DNA of 64,000 nt from positions 186,001 to 250,000 of the forward strand of contig NZ_VTPX01000006.1 in NCBI RefSeq assembly GCF_008298015.1, given 5' to 3'. A program made the position numbers and the translations under genes. Below are positions 36,275-44,788 of the stretch, in pieces (within the stretch, counting starts at the first letter, position 1; every line of letters starts with the position of its first letter). This DNA comes from Salinicola corii. GTDB taxonomy: Bacteria > Pseudomonadota > Gammaproteobacteria > Pseudomonadales > Halomonadaceae. Under the pieces are notes generated by a model. That model was not told the origin of the DNA. It saw only the letters and a list, made by a program, of their open reading frames with translations, and searched no databases.

Positions 36275-37171
36275 TTACTGGAGCAGTGACAGAACGCTCT
36301 GCGGAGACTGGTTGGCCTGGGCCAGGACCGAGGTGCCGGCCTGCTGCAGGATGTTGGCGCGTGTCATGTTGGAGACTTCGACCGCATAGTCGGCGTCTTC
36401 GATGCGCGAACGTGCGGCAGACAGGTTGGTCGAGGTCGTGGTGATGTTGTCGATGGCGGTCTCGAAACGGTTCTGGACCGCACCGAGGTTGCTGCGCTCG
36501 TTGTCGACGTTGTTGAGCTTGTTGTCCAGAATGGACAGTGCACTGCTGGCGAGCACGTCGAAGCCGTTGGTGCTGACCGCGCGAGCCTCGCCGTTGACAG
36601 ATGCTGCGGCTGCAGTAGCGGTGCTCGTGTACATGTTCCAGCCGCTGTTGCCGGTGCTGGAGGTGCCGGAAGCGCTTGCGCCGCCGATGGTGATGTTGAT
36701 GGTCTCGCCGTCTTTGGCACCGACCTGGATGCTGAAGGAAGAGTCGCTGGCGCTGGTCTTGAACACGTTGGTCCCGTTGAAGGACGTCTGGGTCGTAACG
36801 CGGTTGATCTCCTCCAGGCGCTGGTTGACTTCCTTCTGGATGGAGTCGATGTCCTGGGCGCTGTTAGTACCGTTCTGAGCCTTTACGGTCAGTTCACGGA
36901 TGCGCTGCAGGTTGTCGTTGATCTGATCCAGTGAGCCTTCGGCAGTCTGGGCCAGAGAGATGCCGTCGTTGGTGTTACGGCTGGCCTGGGTCAGGCCGGT
37001 GACGGTGGAGGTCATGCGGTTGGCGATGGCCTGGCCGGCAGCATCGTCCTTGGCGCTGTTGATGCGCAGGCCGGAGGAAAGACGCTCCATCGCGGTCTGA
37101 AGCTGGCCCTGAGACTTGTTCAGGTTGTTCTGACCGATCAGGGAAGTGATGTTGGTATTGATAACTGCCAT
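36275..37171 (-). CDS. fliC: flagellin
   Basis: FliC is the filament subunit, 298 residues. Conserved D0/D1 ends are complete: MAVINTNITSLIGQNNLNKSQ, LSSGLRINSAKDDAAGQAIANR at the N-terminus and ALSILDNKLNNVDNERSNLGAVQNRFE through VLAQANQSPQSVLSLLQ at the C-terminus. The variable middle is short (about 140-205), with residues 166-202 rich in Ser, Thr, Gly and Ala, likely glycosylation sites for the neighbouring transferase. An exact sigma-28 promoter and a strong terminator frame the gene. Confidence 0.98.
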   Translation of the reverse strand: MAVINTNITSLIGQNNLNKSQGQLQTAMERLSSGLRINSAKDDAAGQAIANRMTSTVTGLTQASRNTNDGISLAQTAEGSLDQINDNLQRIRELTVKAQNGTNSAQDIDSIQKEVNQRLEEINRVTTQTSFNGTNVFKTSASDSSFSIQVGAKDGETINITIGGASASGTSSTGNSGWNMYTSTATAAAASVNGEARAVSTNGFDVLASSALSILDNKLNNVDNERSNLGAVQNRFETAIDNITTTSTNLSAARSRIEDADYAVEVSNMTRANILQQAGTSVLAQANQSPQSVLSLLQ

Positions 37172-37276
37172 GGTCGTATTCCTTTCTCGCTTTAGAGGGC
37201 AATTTGGGCCTGATCCGCTGCGCGATGGCAGATGGTGCCGGATCCTGCTGCAACGGCCCCGTGGCCGTTGACCCAG

Positions 37277-37303
37277 TTATCGGCGCTACCCGATGTCGCT
37301 TTA
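37277..37303 (-). promoter_or_regulatory. fliC: sigma-28 (FliA) promoter of fliC
   Basis: On the minus strand TAAAG is followed after 14 nt by GCCGATAA, an exact sigma-28 match and the same architecture as the cheY promoter. It predicts a 5' untranslated leader of about 100 nt before the fliC ATG. Confidence 0.9.
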
Positions 37304-37912
37304 GCCCTGTTTGAGAAATTTTTGATGCACGTCATTCGGCGTCTGGTCGAAACGTCACCATGCAGAGCCGTGTGGTTGCGGGGAATGGGTGAATATGGGG
37401 AATCTGATGGCAAAAGCTAGAGAAACAAAATACTTCTTTATGTTACTTATGGTTGCCTAAGTGGCTGCGTAGGTCGTACTAGTAGAGCAAGCGGGTGGGC
37501 TGTGGGCGTGGCGGCCAGATCATTGGCTAGATGCCGATCCAGTGCGACCACGTGATATTTCCCCAACGCTTTTTGGTCGGCGATAGAGAGGCGGACACGT
37601 CCGCGGGGCTGCCATGGACGTTCCGGTGTTACGGTAAGAGCTATCCGTGACGACGCTAAACTGGATCATCACAGGGGACTATCGTCCACCAATGTCGGTT
37701 TGGTTGTGCCTTCGCTCGCGGACTTTTCGCGGGCCTTGGCCGCACCACATGCGGACATGGTGATTTCTCGAGCATCTTTCGATAGACTGGGTCCGTCCGT
37801 GTCAATGGCAAAACGCTGAATTTCCTGTCGGCAAATAGATACTTTTTTACGCTGACCAGAAGGCGGCGTTGCCTATGATATGTTTATTTATAGGATTTTT
37901 TGATAATTAACT
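37304..37912. other. intergenic region between fliC and the exopolysaccharide locus
   Basis: About 600 bp contain no convincing gene. Both ends (about 37410-37460 and 37830-37912) are AT-rich against the GC-rich background. The right end should hold the promoter of the MvaT-like gene; no clear -35/-10 pair or ribosome site was recognised. The middle could be remnant sequence, but I recognise nothing in it. Confidence 0.4.
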
Positions 37913-38152
37913 ATGTCGCGTACGATGAATGAACGTGAGAAACTTCGTAAGTTTCGTGAACTCGATGATGCTTTTGCCCAAGCACTTCGTGAATTGGATG
38001 GTGGCTCCCGACGCTCCGAACAGGCCTCCGAGGATCATAAACGTTCGGATTTCGAAGATCGCTTGCAAGGATTGATGAGAGAGTATGCGCTAAGTCAACG
38101 CTGTGTACATGAAATGTTGAGCACGCTGGTGGAGTATAAGAAAATATCGTGA
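37913..38152 (+). CDS. MvaT-like protein lacking the DNA-binding domain
   Basis: This is a 79-residue, charged, helical protein. Its pattern (EREKLRKFRELDDAFAQAL then DFEDRLQGLMREYALSQRCVHEML) parallels the N-terminal dimerisation/oligomerisation part of MvaT/MvaU, the xenogeneic silencers of pseudomonads and relatives. The C-terminal AT-hook-like DNA-binding domain is absent, and no frame downstream restores it. It could modulate silencing by mixed oligomers. The assignment is by eye and moderate. An alternative start is ATG 37925. Confidence 0.55.
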   Translation: MSRTMNEREKLRKFRELDDAFAQALRELDGGSRRSEQASEDHKRSDFEDRLQGLMREYALSQRCVHEMLSTLVEYKKIS

Positions 38153-38300
38153 AGCCTAATGTTTGGAATACAATGGTTTGAATCGGTTATTTCTTTGACA
38201 TGAGTTTGCTTGTCTCTGCATGGTGCGAGCGGCGGCTGTCAAAAGTTTGGTGGAACGCTTTTACCATCAATTCAATTTCGCAGTGGAAAGGATTCCGCTC

Positions 38301-39680
38301 ATGATATCCTTGATTAGCCTCGAGAGCCGGCTGGGGCTGGTGTTACTGTTATCATTGCCCCAGGTTTTCATCATTGAGGCCATGGGGATGTGGCTTCCTT
38401 TGGCTCTGGTCTCGGTGGCGCTGTTATTCCCCGAGTTAATACTCCATATGAAGGCCCTGGCCAAAGATAGAGCGGTTTTACTGCTAGTAGGGCTGGTAAT
38501 GACGCAGTGCCTTTCTCTTGTCTGGTCGGTCGATAGAGCATTAGGGATAAAGGTCATTATCTATGAGGCTGTCTTCATCGTCGTTTTTTCAGCGACAAAG
38601 CTTTGCGACTGGAGAAAGCTCAAGAAGCAGCCGACTATGTGGGCTTTTATTTTCGGAAGCTTTCTTTTGGCGACCTTTGTTATCATTTGTAGAGCTTTTC
38701 CGGAATTAGAGAACGCGTTTTTGATATCCGAGTGGAGTGGGATTTTTATCAATCCCAACGTCCAGCATGGGTTGGCCGATGGCAGTATCCGGAACAATGC
38801 TCTCGATCCAGTAAAAGCCGGTGGGATATTTGTCAACGCTAACGTGGCCAGTTGCTACCTGGGTATGCTCTCCCTCTGTGCGTTGGCTTGTATCAGGCGT
38901 CCTCGGCTGGCTTGGGGCATCAGCCTTGTATTGCTTGTTGCCGTTTTTTCGACGGGATCGAAAACGGCGACGGTTATCTTGATCGGCCTGACCATCGTCT
39001 ATCTGGTAGTCGCTTTCGTCCTAAAAAACATTTTGGCCGCCAGAATGGCTCTGGTGCTGGGAGTGATGGTGGCTTCGATGATGATGTTGTTCTACAGCCC
39101 GATTCCACAACAGTTCGTCGACAAGATTACGAGTCAGGAGACGGGCCAAGCTCCTACGTTACCCTCCGCGTCTCCGCCGCCTCCGGATGAACCGAGCCCG
39201 CGCGAGACATTGGATAATGCCGAGGATTCGATGAACAGCCGACTGCTGATATGGCAATACGGCTTGGAGGCGTTCGAAGAAAAACCTCTCATGGGTCAAG
39301 GGTACGGGGGGTGGCAGCAGGGGTTTTCCGGTTACGTCAAAAGACTGCGCGAGGAGGGGATCGAGTTGCGCGATGGCTTTCCTCCGCATAATACCTTTAT
39401 CTATCTCTGGAGCCAAAGCGGGGCGCTGTCGGTTGTTTTTGCGGTTCTGTTGTTATGGCATTGGAGCGGGATCTCGCTTTCAGCGATCGGCAAAAATCGT
39501 GAAAGAGAACATGGCCTCAGGATGGCGCTGGCGTTGACGGGAGCATGGGTCTGGTTGACCGCGCATGGCATGGGGGATAACACCGGGCTCCTGGGCGATG
39601 CTCATCAGGTGACGCTACTGGCTTTCATCATTGCCGGGATCGACAATCTATCAGAAAGGAAGCGCGCTAGTGCAGCTTAA
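38301..39680 (+). CDS. O-antigen ligase/polymerase-family membrane protein
   Basis: This polytopic protein of about 459 residues has a large periplasmic loop before the C-terminal helices, containing SRLLIWQYGLEAFEEKPLMGQGYGGW and PPHNTFIYLWSQSG, characteristic of the Wzy_C/WaaL superfamily. It probably polymerises or ligates the locus polysaccharide on the periplasmic face. A proline-rich stretch (SASPPPPDEPSP) lies in the loop. ATG 38301 with AAAGGA 8 nt upstream is preferred; ATG 38220 would add 27 residues. The 5' part is AT-richer than average. Confidence 0.85.
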   Translation: MISLISLESRLGLVLLLSLPQVFIIEAMGMWLPLALVSVALLFPELILHMKALAKDRAVLLLVGLVMTQCLSLVWSVDRALGIKVIIYEAVFIVVFSATKLCDWRKLKKQPTMWAFIFGSFLLATFVIICRAFPELENAFLISEWSGIFINPNVQHGLADGSIRNNALDPVKAGGIFVNANVASCYLGMLSLCALACIRRPRLAWGISLVLLVAVFSTGSKTATVILIGLTIVYLVVAFVLKNILAARMALVLGVMVASMMMLFYSPIPQQFVDKITSQETGQAPTLPSASPPPPDEPSPRETLDNAEDSMNSRLLIWQYGLEAFEEKPLMGQGYGGWQQGFSGYVKRLREEGIELRDGFPPHNTFIYLWSQSGALSVVFAVLLLWHWSGISLSAIGKNREREHGLRMALALTGAWVWLTAHGMGDNTGLLGDAHQVTLLAFIIAGIDNLSERKRASAA

Positions 39681-40818
39681 GCGAGTGGGTATATTTCGGA
39701 ATCAATTGTTTAAATTTTCCGAACCTTTCATAACTCAGCAGGCACAGGCGTTAACTCATTTCGAACCGGTTTATATCGGCAGGAAGCTGTTGGGTAGAGC
39801 GCCGGAGGGTGCAAGGTATCTATCACTGGATCGCTCGCAGGGAACCGTCGCGCGGGGGCATCAAACGGTCAATGCACTGACTCGCTATCCGGGGGAATAC
39901 GTTCGGCTGCTGAGGGATGGTCCGGTCGACATCATTCATGCCCACTTCGGCGTGGATGCCGTCTACGCGCTACCATTGGCTAGAAGGCTTGGCGTGCCGC
40001 TGGTCACCACGTTTCATGGGTTTGATGCCACGACCAACCGGAAAGGGCTCCTGACGTCGGGTTCTCCCGCGTGGTATCACTATCTGCTGTTTCGAAAGCA
40101 GCTGGCTCGGGGTGGCGACGTCTTTCTCTGCGTTTCGTCCTACATCCGAGAGCGTGTGCTGGCGCTGGGCTTTCCCGAGGAGAGGACGTTCGTCCACTAC
40201 ACGGGGATTGACTCGGCCCTGATACCTCCCAGGTTGCCCGTCGGCGGGACCAAAAAGATAGTTCATGTCGCAAGACTGGTGGAGAAGAAGGGCACGCGTT
40301 ACCTCATTCTGGCATTCAAGGAGCTGCTTCGGGAAATGCCGGATTGCGAACTGGAAATCATCGGAGAGGGTCCTTTGGAGAAGGAGCTCAAGGATCTCGT
40401 CGACTCCTTGACGTTGAACGGGAAGGTCAATTTCCTGGGTTCGCTTCCACACGAGACCGTTCTCACGAGATTGACCGGTGCCTCGGTCCTTGCCTTGCCC
40501 AGTGTCCAGGCGGCAACCGGAGACATGGAAGGTCTCGGAATGGTGCTGCTCGAGGCGGCAGCAATGGGAATCCCCCTGGTCGGCACCCATCATGGTGGTA
40601 TACCGGAAGTGATCGTTCACGGGGAGACGGGGTTTCTCGTTGAAGAAAAATCCGTTACGAATCTCAAGAAATACCTTCTAGAGCTAGTCGCGGACGATGA
40701 CACCAATGTCCGCATGGGGCTGAATGCGAAGGTCATGATACAGAACAGGTTTGAAATGAATTGTCAGTCTAAAACTCTTGAAAGAATTTATGAATCAGTT
40801 CTAAAAGACGCGAGTTAA
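39670..40818 (+). CDS. GT4-family glycosyltransferase
   Basis: This 382-residue protein has two Rossmann halves of the GT-B fold. The N-terminal half has IIHAHFGVDAVYALPLARRLGVPLVTTFHG, and the C-terminal half KIVHVARLVEKKGTRYLILAF and the E-x7-E signature in EGLGMVLLEAAAMGIPLVGT. It transfers a sugar to the growing lipid-linked unit; donor unknown. The start is GTG 39670, with AAAGGA 9 nt upstream, overlapping the preceding gene by 11 bp. Confidence 0.9.
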   Translation: MQLKRVGIFRNQLFKFSEPFITQQAQALTHFEPVYIGRKLLGRAPEGARYLSLDRSQGTVARGHQTVNALTRYPGEYVRLLRDGPVDIIHAHFGVDAVYALPLARRLGVPLVTTFHGFDATTNRKGLLTSGSPAWYHYLLFRKQLARGGDVFLCVSSYIRERVLALGFPEERTFVHYTGIDSALIPPRLPVGGTKKIVHVARLVEKKGTRYLILAFKELLREMPDCELEIIGEGPLEKELKDLVDSLTLNGKVNFLGSLPHETVLTRLTGASVLALPSVQAATGDMEGLGMVLLEAAAMGIPLVGTHHGGIPEVIVHGETGFLVEEKSVTNLKKYLLELVADDDTNVRMGLNAKVMIQNRFEMNCQSKTLERIYESVLKDAS

Positions 40819-40879
40819 GACTGTGTTGGTTTTGGGTGCATCTTCTGGAGTGGGACCGCTGCCTTTTTACTGGTGATTT

Positions 40880-42046
40880 ATGAGTTTTTCTAAGCTGCCG
40901 TTGTCGATCGTTCAAATTGTCAGGGATATAGGGCCTAGTGGAGGAATAAATGGTGTTGCCTACAATCTTGATATCCAGTTCAAGAGAAAAGGGGTGGAGG
41001 CTCAGGCGTTTACGCTCGGCAAAGTAAAAAAAGAGTCAATGGCTAAGTCGGTTTTTTTTAGTAAGATAAAATTGATGAAGGAGGTTGTTCAATTTACGGT
41101 TTTTGGTACGTTTCGGGCAAGAAAGCAGTTTTTGAAATCAAATGATCAATCTGTTGTTTTGTGCCATGCCGATGTTCTTTATGGTGACGTCTACGTAAAC
41201 CATGGTCTCCACTTGGCCATGTTGAGGCGCTCAAAGAATAGGTTTAGGATTATTGTCAGAAATCCTTTTCATTTGTTTTTGCTGTTGAGGGAGTGGCTTC
41301 GTTTTTATTTTAATATCCATTCTGTCATTGTGTGCTTCAGCGATCGTGAAAAGCTTGAACTTCTTGAGGTTTATCCAAAAATAAAAAGTGAAGTGGCGGT
41401 TATACCCAACGGTATCGACTTGGATATTTATCGGCCTGGCCCGCCCCAGGATAATTGCAACCTGAGACTGAGTTTTGGACTGGGCTTGGAAGACCTTTGT
41501 CTGGTTTTTGTTGGACACGAGTTTGATAGGAAAGGGTTGAAATTTGTTATCGAAGCTTTGGCACTGTTGCCGAATCACGTCAAGCTTGTTGTGGTGGGAG
41601 GCGGGTCGCAGTCTAAAATAGAGCAATACAAAAAAATTGCGGAAAAGCTGGCTGTCGAGAATCGAGTCAAGTTTTTAGGGCAGAGATCGGATGTCGCTTC
41701 TTTGCTGAATATGTGTGACCTCTTTGTTCTGCCGTCTTTCTATGAGACTTGGGCGTTGGTTGGAGTTGAATCTATGGCTTGTGGCCTGCCGGTTTTGATG
41801 TGCCCTGTTGGGGGGATAACTGAATATTTGCACGATGGTCATAATGGATTTGAAATAACTCGAGATTCAAAAGACATAGCTGAAAAAGTAAAGCACTTTA
41901 TCAACAATCCCTCTGCTATGAATAGCATGGGGGAAAAGGCAATATCGACGGCGAAAAAATACGCTTGGTCGAGCGTGGCTGATTCCTATATTGCTCTCTT
42001 TCGCAAGATTGGTTGCGACAAACGCAACAGAGCGAACCGAGAGTAA
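40880..42046 (+). CDS. GT4-family glycosyltransferase, AT-rich
   Basis: This 388-residue GT-B protein has the GT4 pattern: VIPNGIDLDIYRPGPP, VFVGHEFDRKGLKFVIEALALL, VKFLGQRSDVASLLNMCDLFVLPSFYETWALVGVESMACGLPVL with the E-x7-E pair. The acceptor and donor are unknown. Base composition is strikingly AT-rich, with many AAA, TTT and ATT codons unlike its neighbours, a sign of recent acquisition. GGTGAT precedes the ATG. Confidence 0.9.
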   Translation: MSFSKLPLSIVQIVRDIGPSGGINGVAYNLDIQFKRKGVEAQAFTLGKVKKESMAKSVFFSKIKLMKEVVQFTVFGTFRARKQFLKSNDQSVVLCHADVLYGDVYVNHGLHLAMLRRSKNRFRIIVRNPFHLFLLLREWLRFYFNIHSVIVCFSDREKLELLEVYPKIKSEVAVIPNGIDLDIYRPGPPQDNCNLRLSFGLGLEDLCLVFVGHEFDRKGLKFVIEALALLPNHVKLVVVGGGSQSKIEQYKKIAEKLAVENRVKFLGQRSDVASLLNMCDLFVLPSFYETWALVGVESMACGLPVLMCPVGGITEYLHDGHNGFEITRDSKDIAEKVKHFINNPSAMNSMGEKAISTAKKYAWSSVADSYIALFRKIGCDKRNRANRE

Positions 42047-42106
42047 GATGAAATTTCCGTCGACCTATAACATGTCGGTTCGCGCTTGGTGGAAGGGGTA
42101 CTGGGC

Positions 42107-43591
42107 ATGATGAGAGCCATTGTTCAAGTCTTCAGCGGCAACCTTCTTTCAAAACTGTTGGGCGCGGTTCGTGAAGTCCTGACGGCAGCCTGTTTCGGAA
42201 CCGGCGCGACGGCCGGTGCTTACCGGGTTGCTCAGACCGGAACGCTGGTCCCTGTCAACTTCTTCACCAGTGACAGCCTGAATGCCGCGTTCATCCCGCT
42301 CTACAAGCGTTATCTTGTCGAGTCCCCCGACAAGGCGATCGTCCTGCTCTGGGAAATTCTCGGGTTGTTCACGCTGTTGTCCGTCGCCATCGGCTACGGG
42401 TTGGCGGTACTGGCCCCCCTGTGGGTGGAGACGCTGGCGCCGGGGCTCGGTTCCGTCGCCATGACCACTGCCGTCGAGTTGCTGCGTGTCATGGCGTTGG
42501 GCGTGCCTTTCTATCTCTGGAGCATGATCTTCATCTTCCAGGCGATGGCCCATGACGACTTCGTGCCCATGGCGCTGCGGCCCTCCGTCCAGAACCTGGG
42601 CATGATCGCGGGGGTGCTGCTGGCCTATTTCACCGGTCACGTCAGCTGGTTGGCCTGGGGGTTCACCGCGAGTTACATGGGGCTCTTCGGCTGGAGCCTG
42701 TATCGGGCGGTCGTGACCCGCAGTCTTCGGTGGCCGGAGGCGTGGCAGCGGGGAGAGTTGCGCGAGGTCGCGCGGGCGTTCTGGCTCACTCTAAGGCCGC
42801 TCTTGCTGCTGCCCGTCATGCTTCAGGGCAATATCGTGACGGAGCGGGCCGTGGCGTCGATGATCAGCCTGACCGCCGTGGCGGCGATCGACTATTCGCG
42901 CTTCGTCACCGAGACGATCATCCTGCTCCTCGCCATGCCGATCGCCTACGTTGGCCTGTCGAGCTGGAGCGTGCTGGGGCGAGAGGCACTGGATCGACAA
43001 CTCCGGCGAGTCACGATGCTGCTGTTGCTGGTCGCGGTGCCCGGCAGCCTGTTCCTTTACGACAATGCGGTTTCGATCGTGGATGTCGTCTACGCCCGGG
43101 GAGCGTTCGATGCGGTCTCGTCCACGACCACGGCGGCCATTCTGCAAGGCGCCGCGATCGGGCTTTGGGCCCAGGTGGTTGGCTACGTGCTGATCAAGGC
43201 GCTCAACGCCAAAATGCGCAATCGCCAGGTCCTGTGGATCATGGCGGCTGCGCTTTTCGGCAACGTGATGACCAATCTGCTGCTCTACCGATGGCTGGGC
43301 GCCTGGACCCTGGGGTTGGGAAACGCCGTGTACGGCCTGCTGCTGTTCCTCGGTACGGTCTGGGCCTGTGGTCTCGCGAAATCGATCCTGCGTTATTTGC
43401 CGATCCTGGCCGTCGCCTGTTGCGGATATCTCCTGTGCGGCCAGTGGATTCCGGCCCCCGACCATGAATTGTCGCGCCTTTTTTGCAACGCGCTGTTCGC
43501 TGCCATCTACTGGTCGATCATCGTCTTAGTGATACCTGCCTTCCGTCAGTGCATCGTCGATCTGATCAGGCAACGTCAAGTCAGGAGTTGA
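42107..43591 (+). CDS. MurJ/MviN-type lipid-linked oligosaccharide flippase
   Basis: This is a 494-residue MOP-superfamily membrane protein. The N-terminus (SGNLLSKLLGAVREVLTAACFGTG and FFTSDSLNAAFIPLYKRYL) resembles MurJ rather than classical Wzx. Position amid glycosyltransferases suggests it flips the undecaprenyl-linked repeat unit rather than lipid II. ATG 42107 has AAGGGG 8 nt upstream; a TTG at 42086 is possible. High GC returns here after the AT-rich gene. Confidence 0.87.
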   Translation: MMRAIVQVFSGNLLSKLLGAVREVLTAACFGTGATAGAYRVAQTGTLVPVNFFTSDSLNAAFIPLYKRYLVESPDKAIVLLWEILGLFTLLSVAIGYGLAVLAPLWVETLAPGLGSVAMTTAVELLRVMALGVPFYLWSMIFIFQAMAHDDFVPMALRPSVQNLGMIAGVLLAYFTGHVSWLAWGFTASYMGLFGWSLYRAVVTRSLRWPEAWQRGELREVARAFWLTLRPLLLLPVMLQGNIVTERAVASMISLTAVAAIDYSRFVTETIILLLAMPIAYVGLSSWSVLGREALDRQLRRVTMLLLLVAVPGSLFLYDNAVSIVDVVYARGAFDAVSSTTTAAILQGAAIGLWAQVVGYVLIKALNAKMRNRQVLWIMAAALFGNVMTNLLLYRWLGAWTLGLGNAVYGLLLFLGTVWACGLAKSILRYLPILAVACCGYLLCGQWIPAPDHELSRLFCNALFAAIYWSIIVLVIPAFRQCIVDLIRQRQVRS

Positions 43592-43597
43592 GTGGTC

Positions 43598-44788
43598 ATG
43601 GAGAAGTTCGACATTGTGATGTTGTCGACAGCAGACTGGGACAATCCGTTCTGGACCAACAAGCAGCATGTCGCTCGAGAACTGGCCAGGCGTGGGCATC
43701 GGGTGTTCTACATCAATTCGCTGGGATTGCGCCAACCCAGTTTCAATCGCTCCGACATGAAGCGTATCGCCGCCAGGTTGAAGTCTTTCTTCTCACGGCC
43801 CAGGCAGGTCGAGGAGAACGTGATCGTCTGGTCGCCGATCGTCATACCGTTGCAGAGATTTTCTCTCGTGCGCCGCATCAACCGGCTGTCTCTGGGACTG
43901 ATGATTCGTCTCCTGACGCGATGCCATGGATTTCGGAGCCCCGTGCTCTGGACATACAATCCGCTGACGCTGCGTCTGCTCGATGTTTCCCGATACCGAT
44001 TTCTCATCTATCACTGTGTCGACGAGATCAAGGCGCAGCCGGATATGCCGGTCCTCATTCTCGAAGAGTCCGAGAAGAGACTGGTGGAGGCATCCGACGT
44101 GGTGTTCGTCACGGCGCCCAAGCTCTTCGAGACCCGGCAGCGGTGGAACGACAAGACGTGGTTCTTCCCCAACGTGGCCGACTATCGTCACTTCTCCCGG
44201 GCTAACGAGCCCTCGACGCCCGTTTCTCCCGTCGTGGCGCGCCTCGGCAGCCCGGTGATAGGTTTCGTCGGGGCGATCAGTGGTTACAAGGTGGATTTCC
44301 CGTTGCTCGAACATCTGGCGCTCTCCCGCCCGGACTACCAGATCGTCCTGGTGGGCAAGATCGGGGAGGGCGATCCCTATACGGACATCCGCCGCCTCGA
44401 AGCGCTTCCCAACGTTCACTTTCCGGGGCCGGCGGCCTATGCCGACCTGCCGGGCATACTCAAGGGATTCGATGTGGCGATCCTGCCCAGCCTGTTGAAC
44501 GAATACACTGCCAATATGTTCCCGATGAAGTTCTTCGAGTACCTGGCTGCAGGAAAGCCGGTCGTCGCGACGAGGCTGGAAGCGCTGTCCGAGTTCCAGG
44601 AAATGGTCTTCATGGCTGGAGAGGAGGAAGATTTCGTACATCAGGTCGACCGCGCCCTCGAGGGAAACAGCGACGAGCGTATCGCGGCCCGTCAGCGATT
44701 GGCCCGCGAATATACCTACGAATCCAGGACTTCCAGCATGCTGGATCTTGTCAGGCATGAGATGACTGAAAAAGAGAGTTCCCAATGA
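43598..44788 (+). CDS. glycosyltransferase (GT-B fold)
   Basis: This 396-residue glycosyltransferase has an N-terminal half with NPFWTNKQHVARELARRGHRVFYINSLGLRQP and a DEIKAQPD region typical of exopolysaccharide transferases that read VDE or HCVDE, and a C-terminal half with GFVGAISGYKVDFPLLEHLA and PMKFFEYLAAGKPVVATRLEAL. Specificity is unknown. ATG 43598 follows AGGAG; GTG 43592 is an alternative. It overlaps the next gene by 4 bp. Confidence 0.87.
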   Translation: MEKFDIVMLSTADWDNPFWTNKQHVARELARRGHRVFYINSLGLRQPSFNRSDMKRIAARLKSFFSRPRQVEENVIVWSPIVIPLQRFSLVRRINRLSLGLMIRLLTRCHGFRSPVLWTYNPLTLRLLDVSRYRFLIYHCVDEIKAQPDMPVLILEESEKRLVEASDVVFVTAPKLFETRQRWNDKTWFFPNVADYRHFSRANEPSTPVSPVVARLGSPVIGFVGAISGYKVDFPLLEHLALSRPDYQIVLVGKIGEGDPYTDIRRLEALPNVHFPGPAAYADLPGILKGFDVAILPSLLNEYTANMFPMKFFEYLAAGKPVVATRLEALSEFQEMVFMAGEEEDFVHQVDRALEGNSDERIAARQRLAREYTYESRTSSMLDLVRHEMTEKESSQ

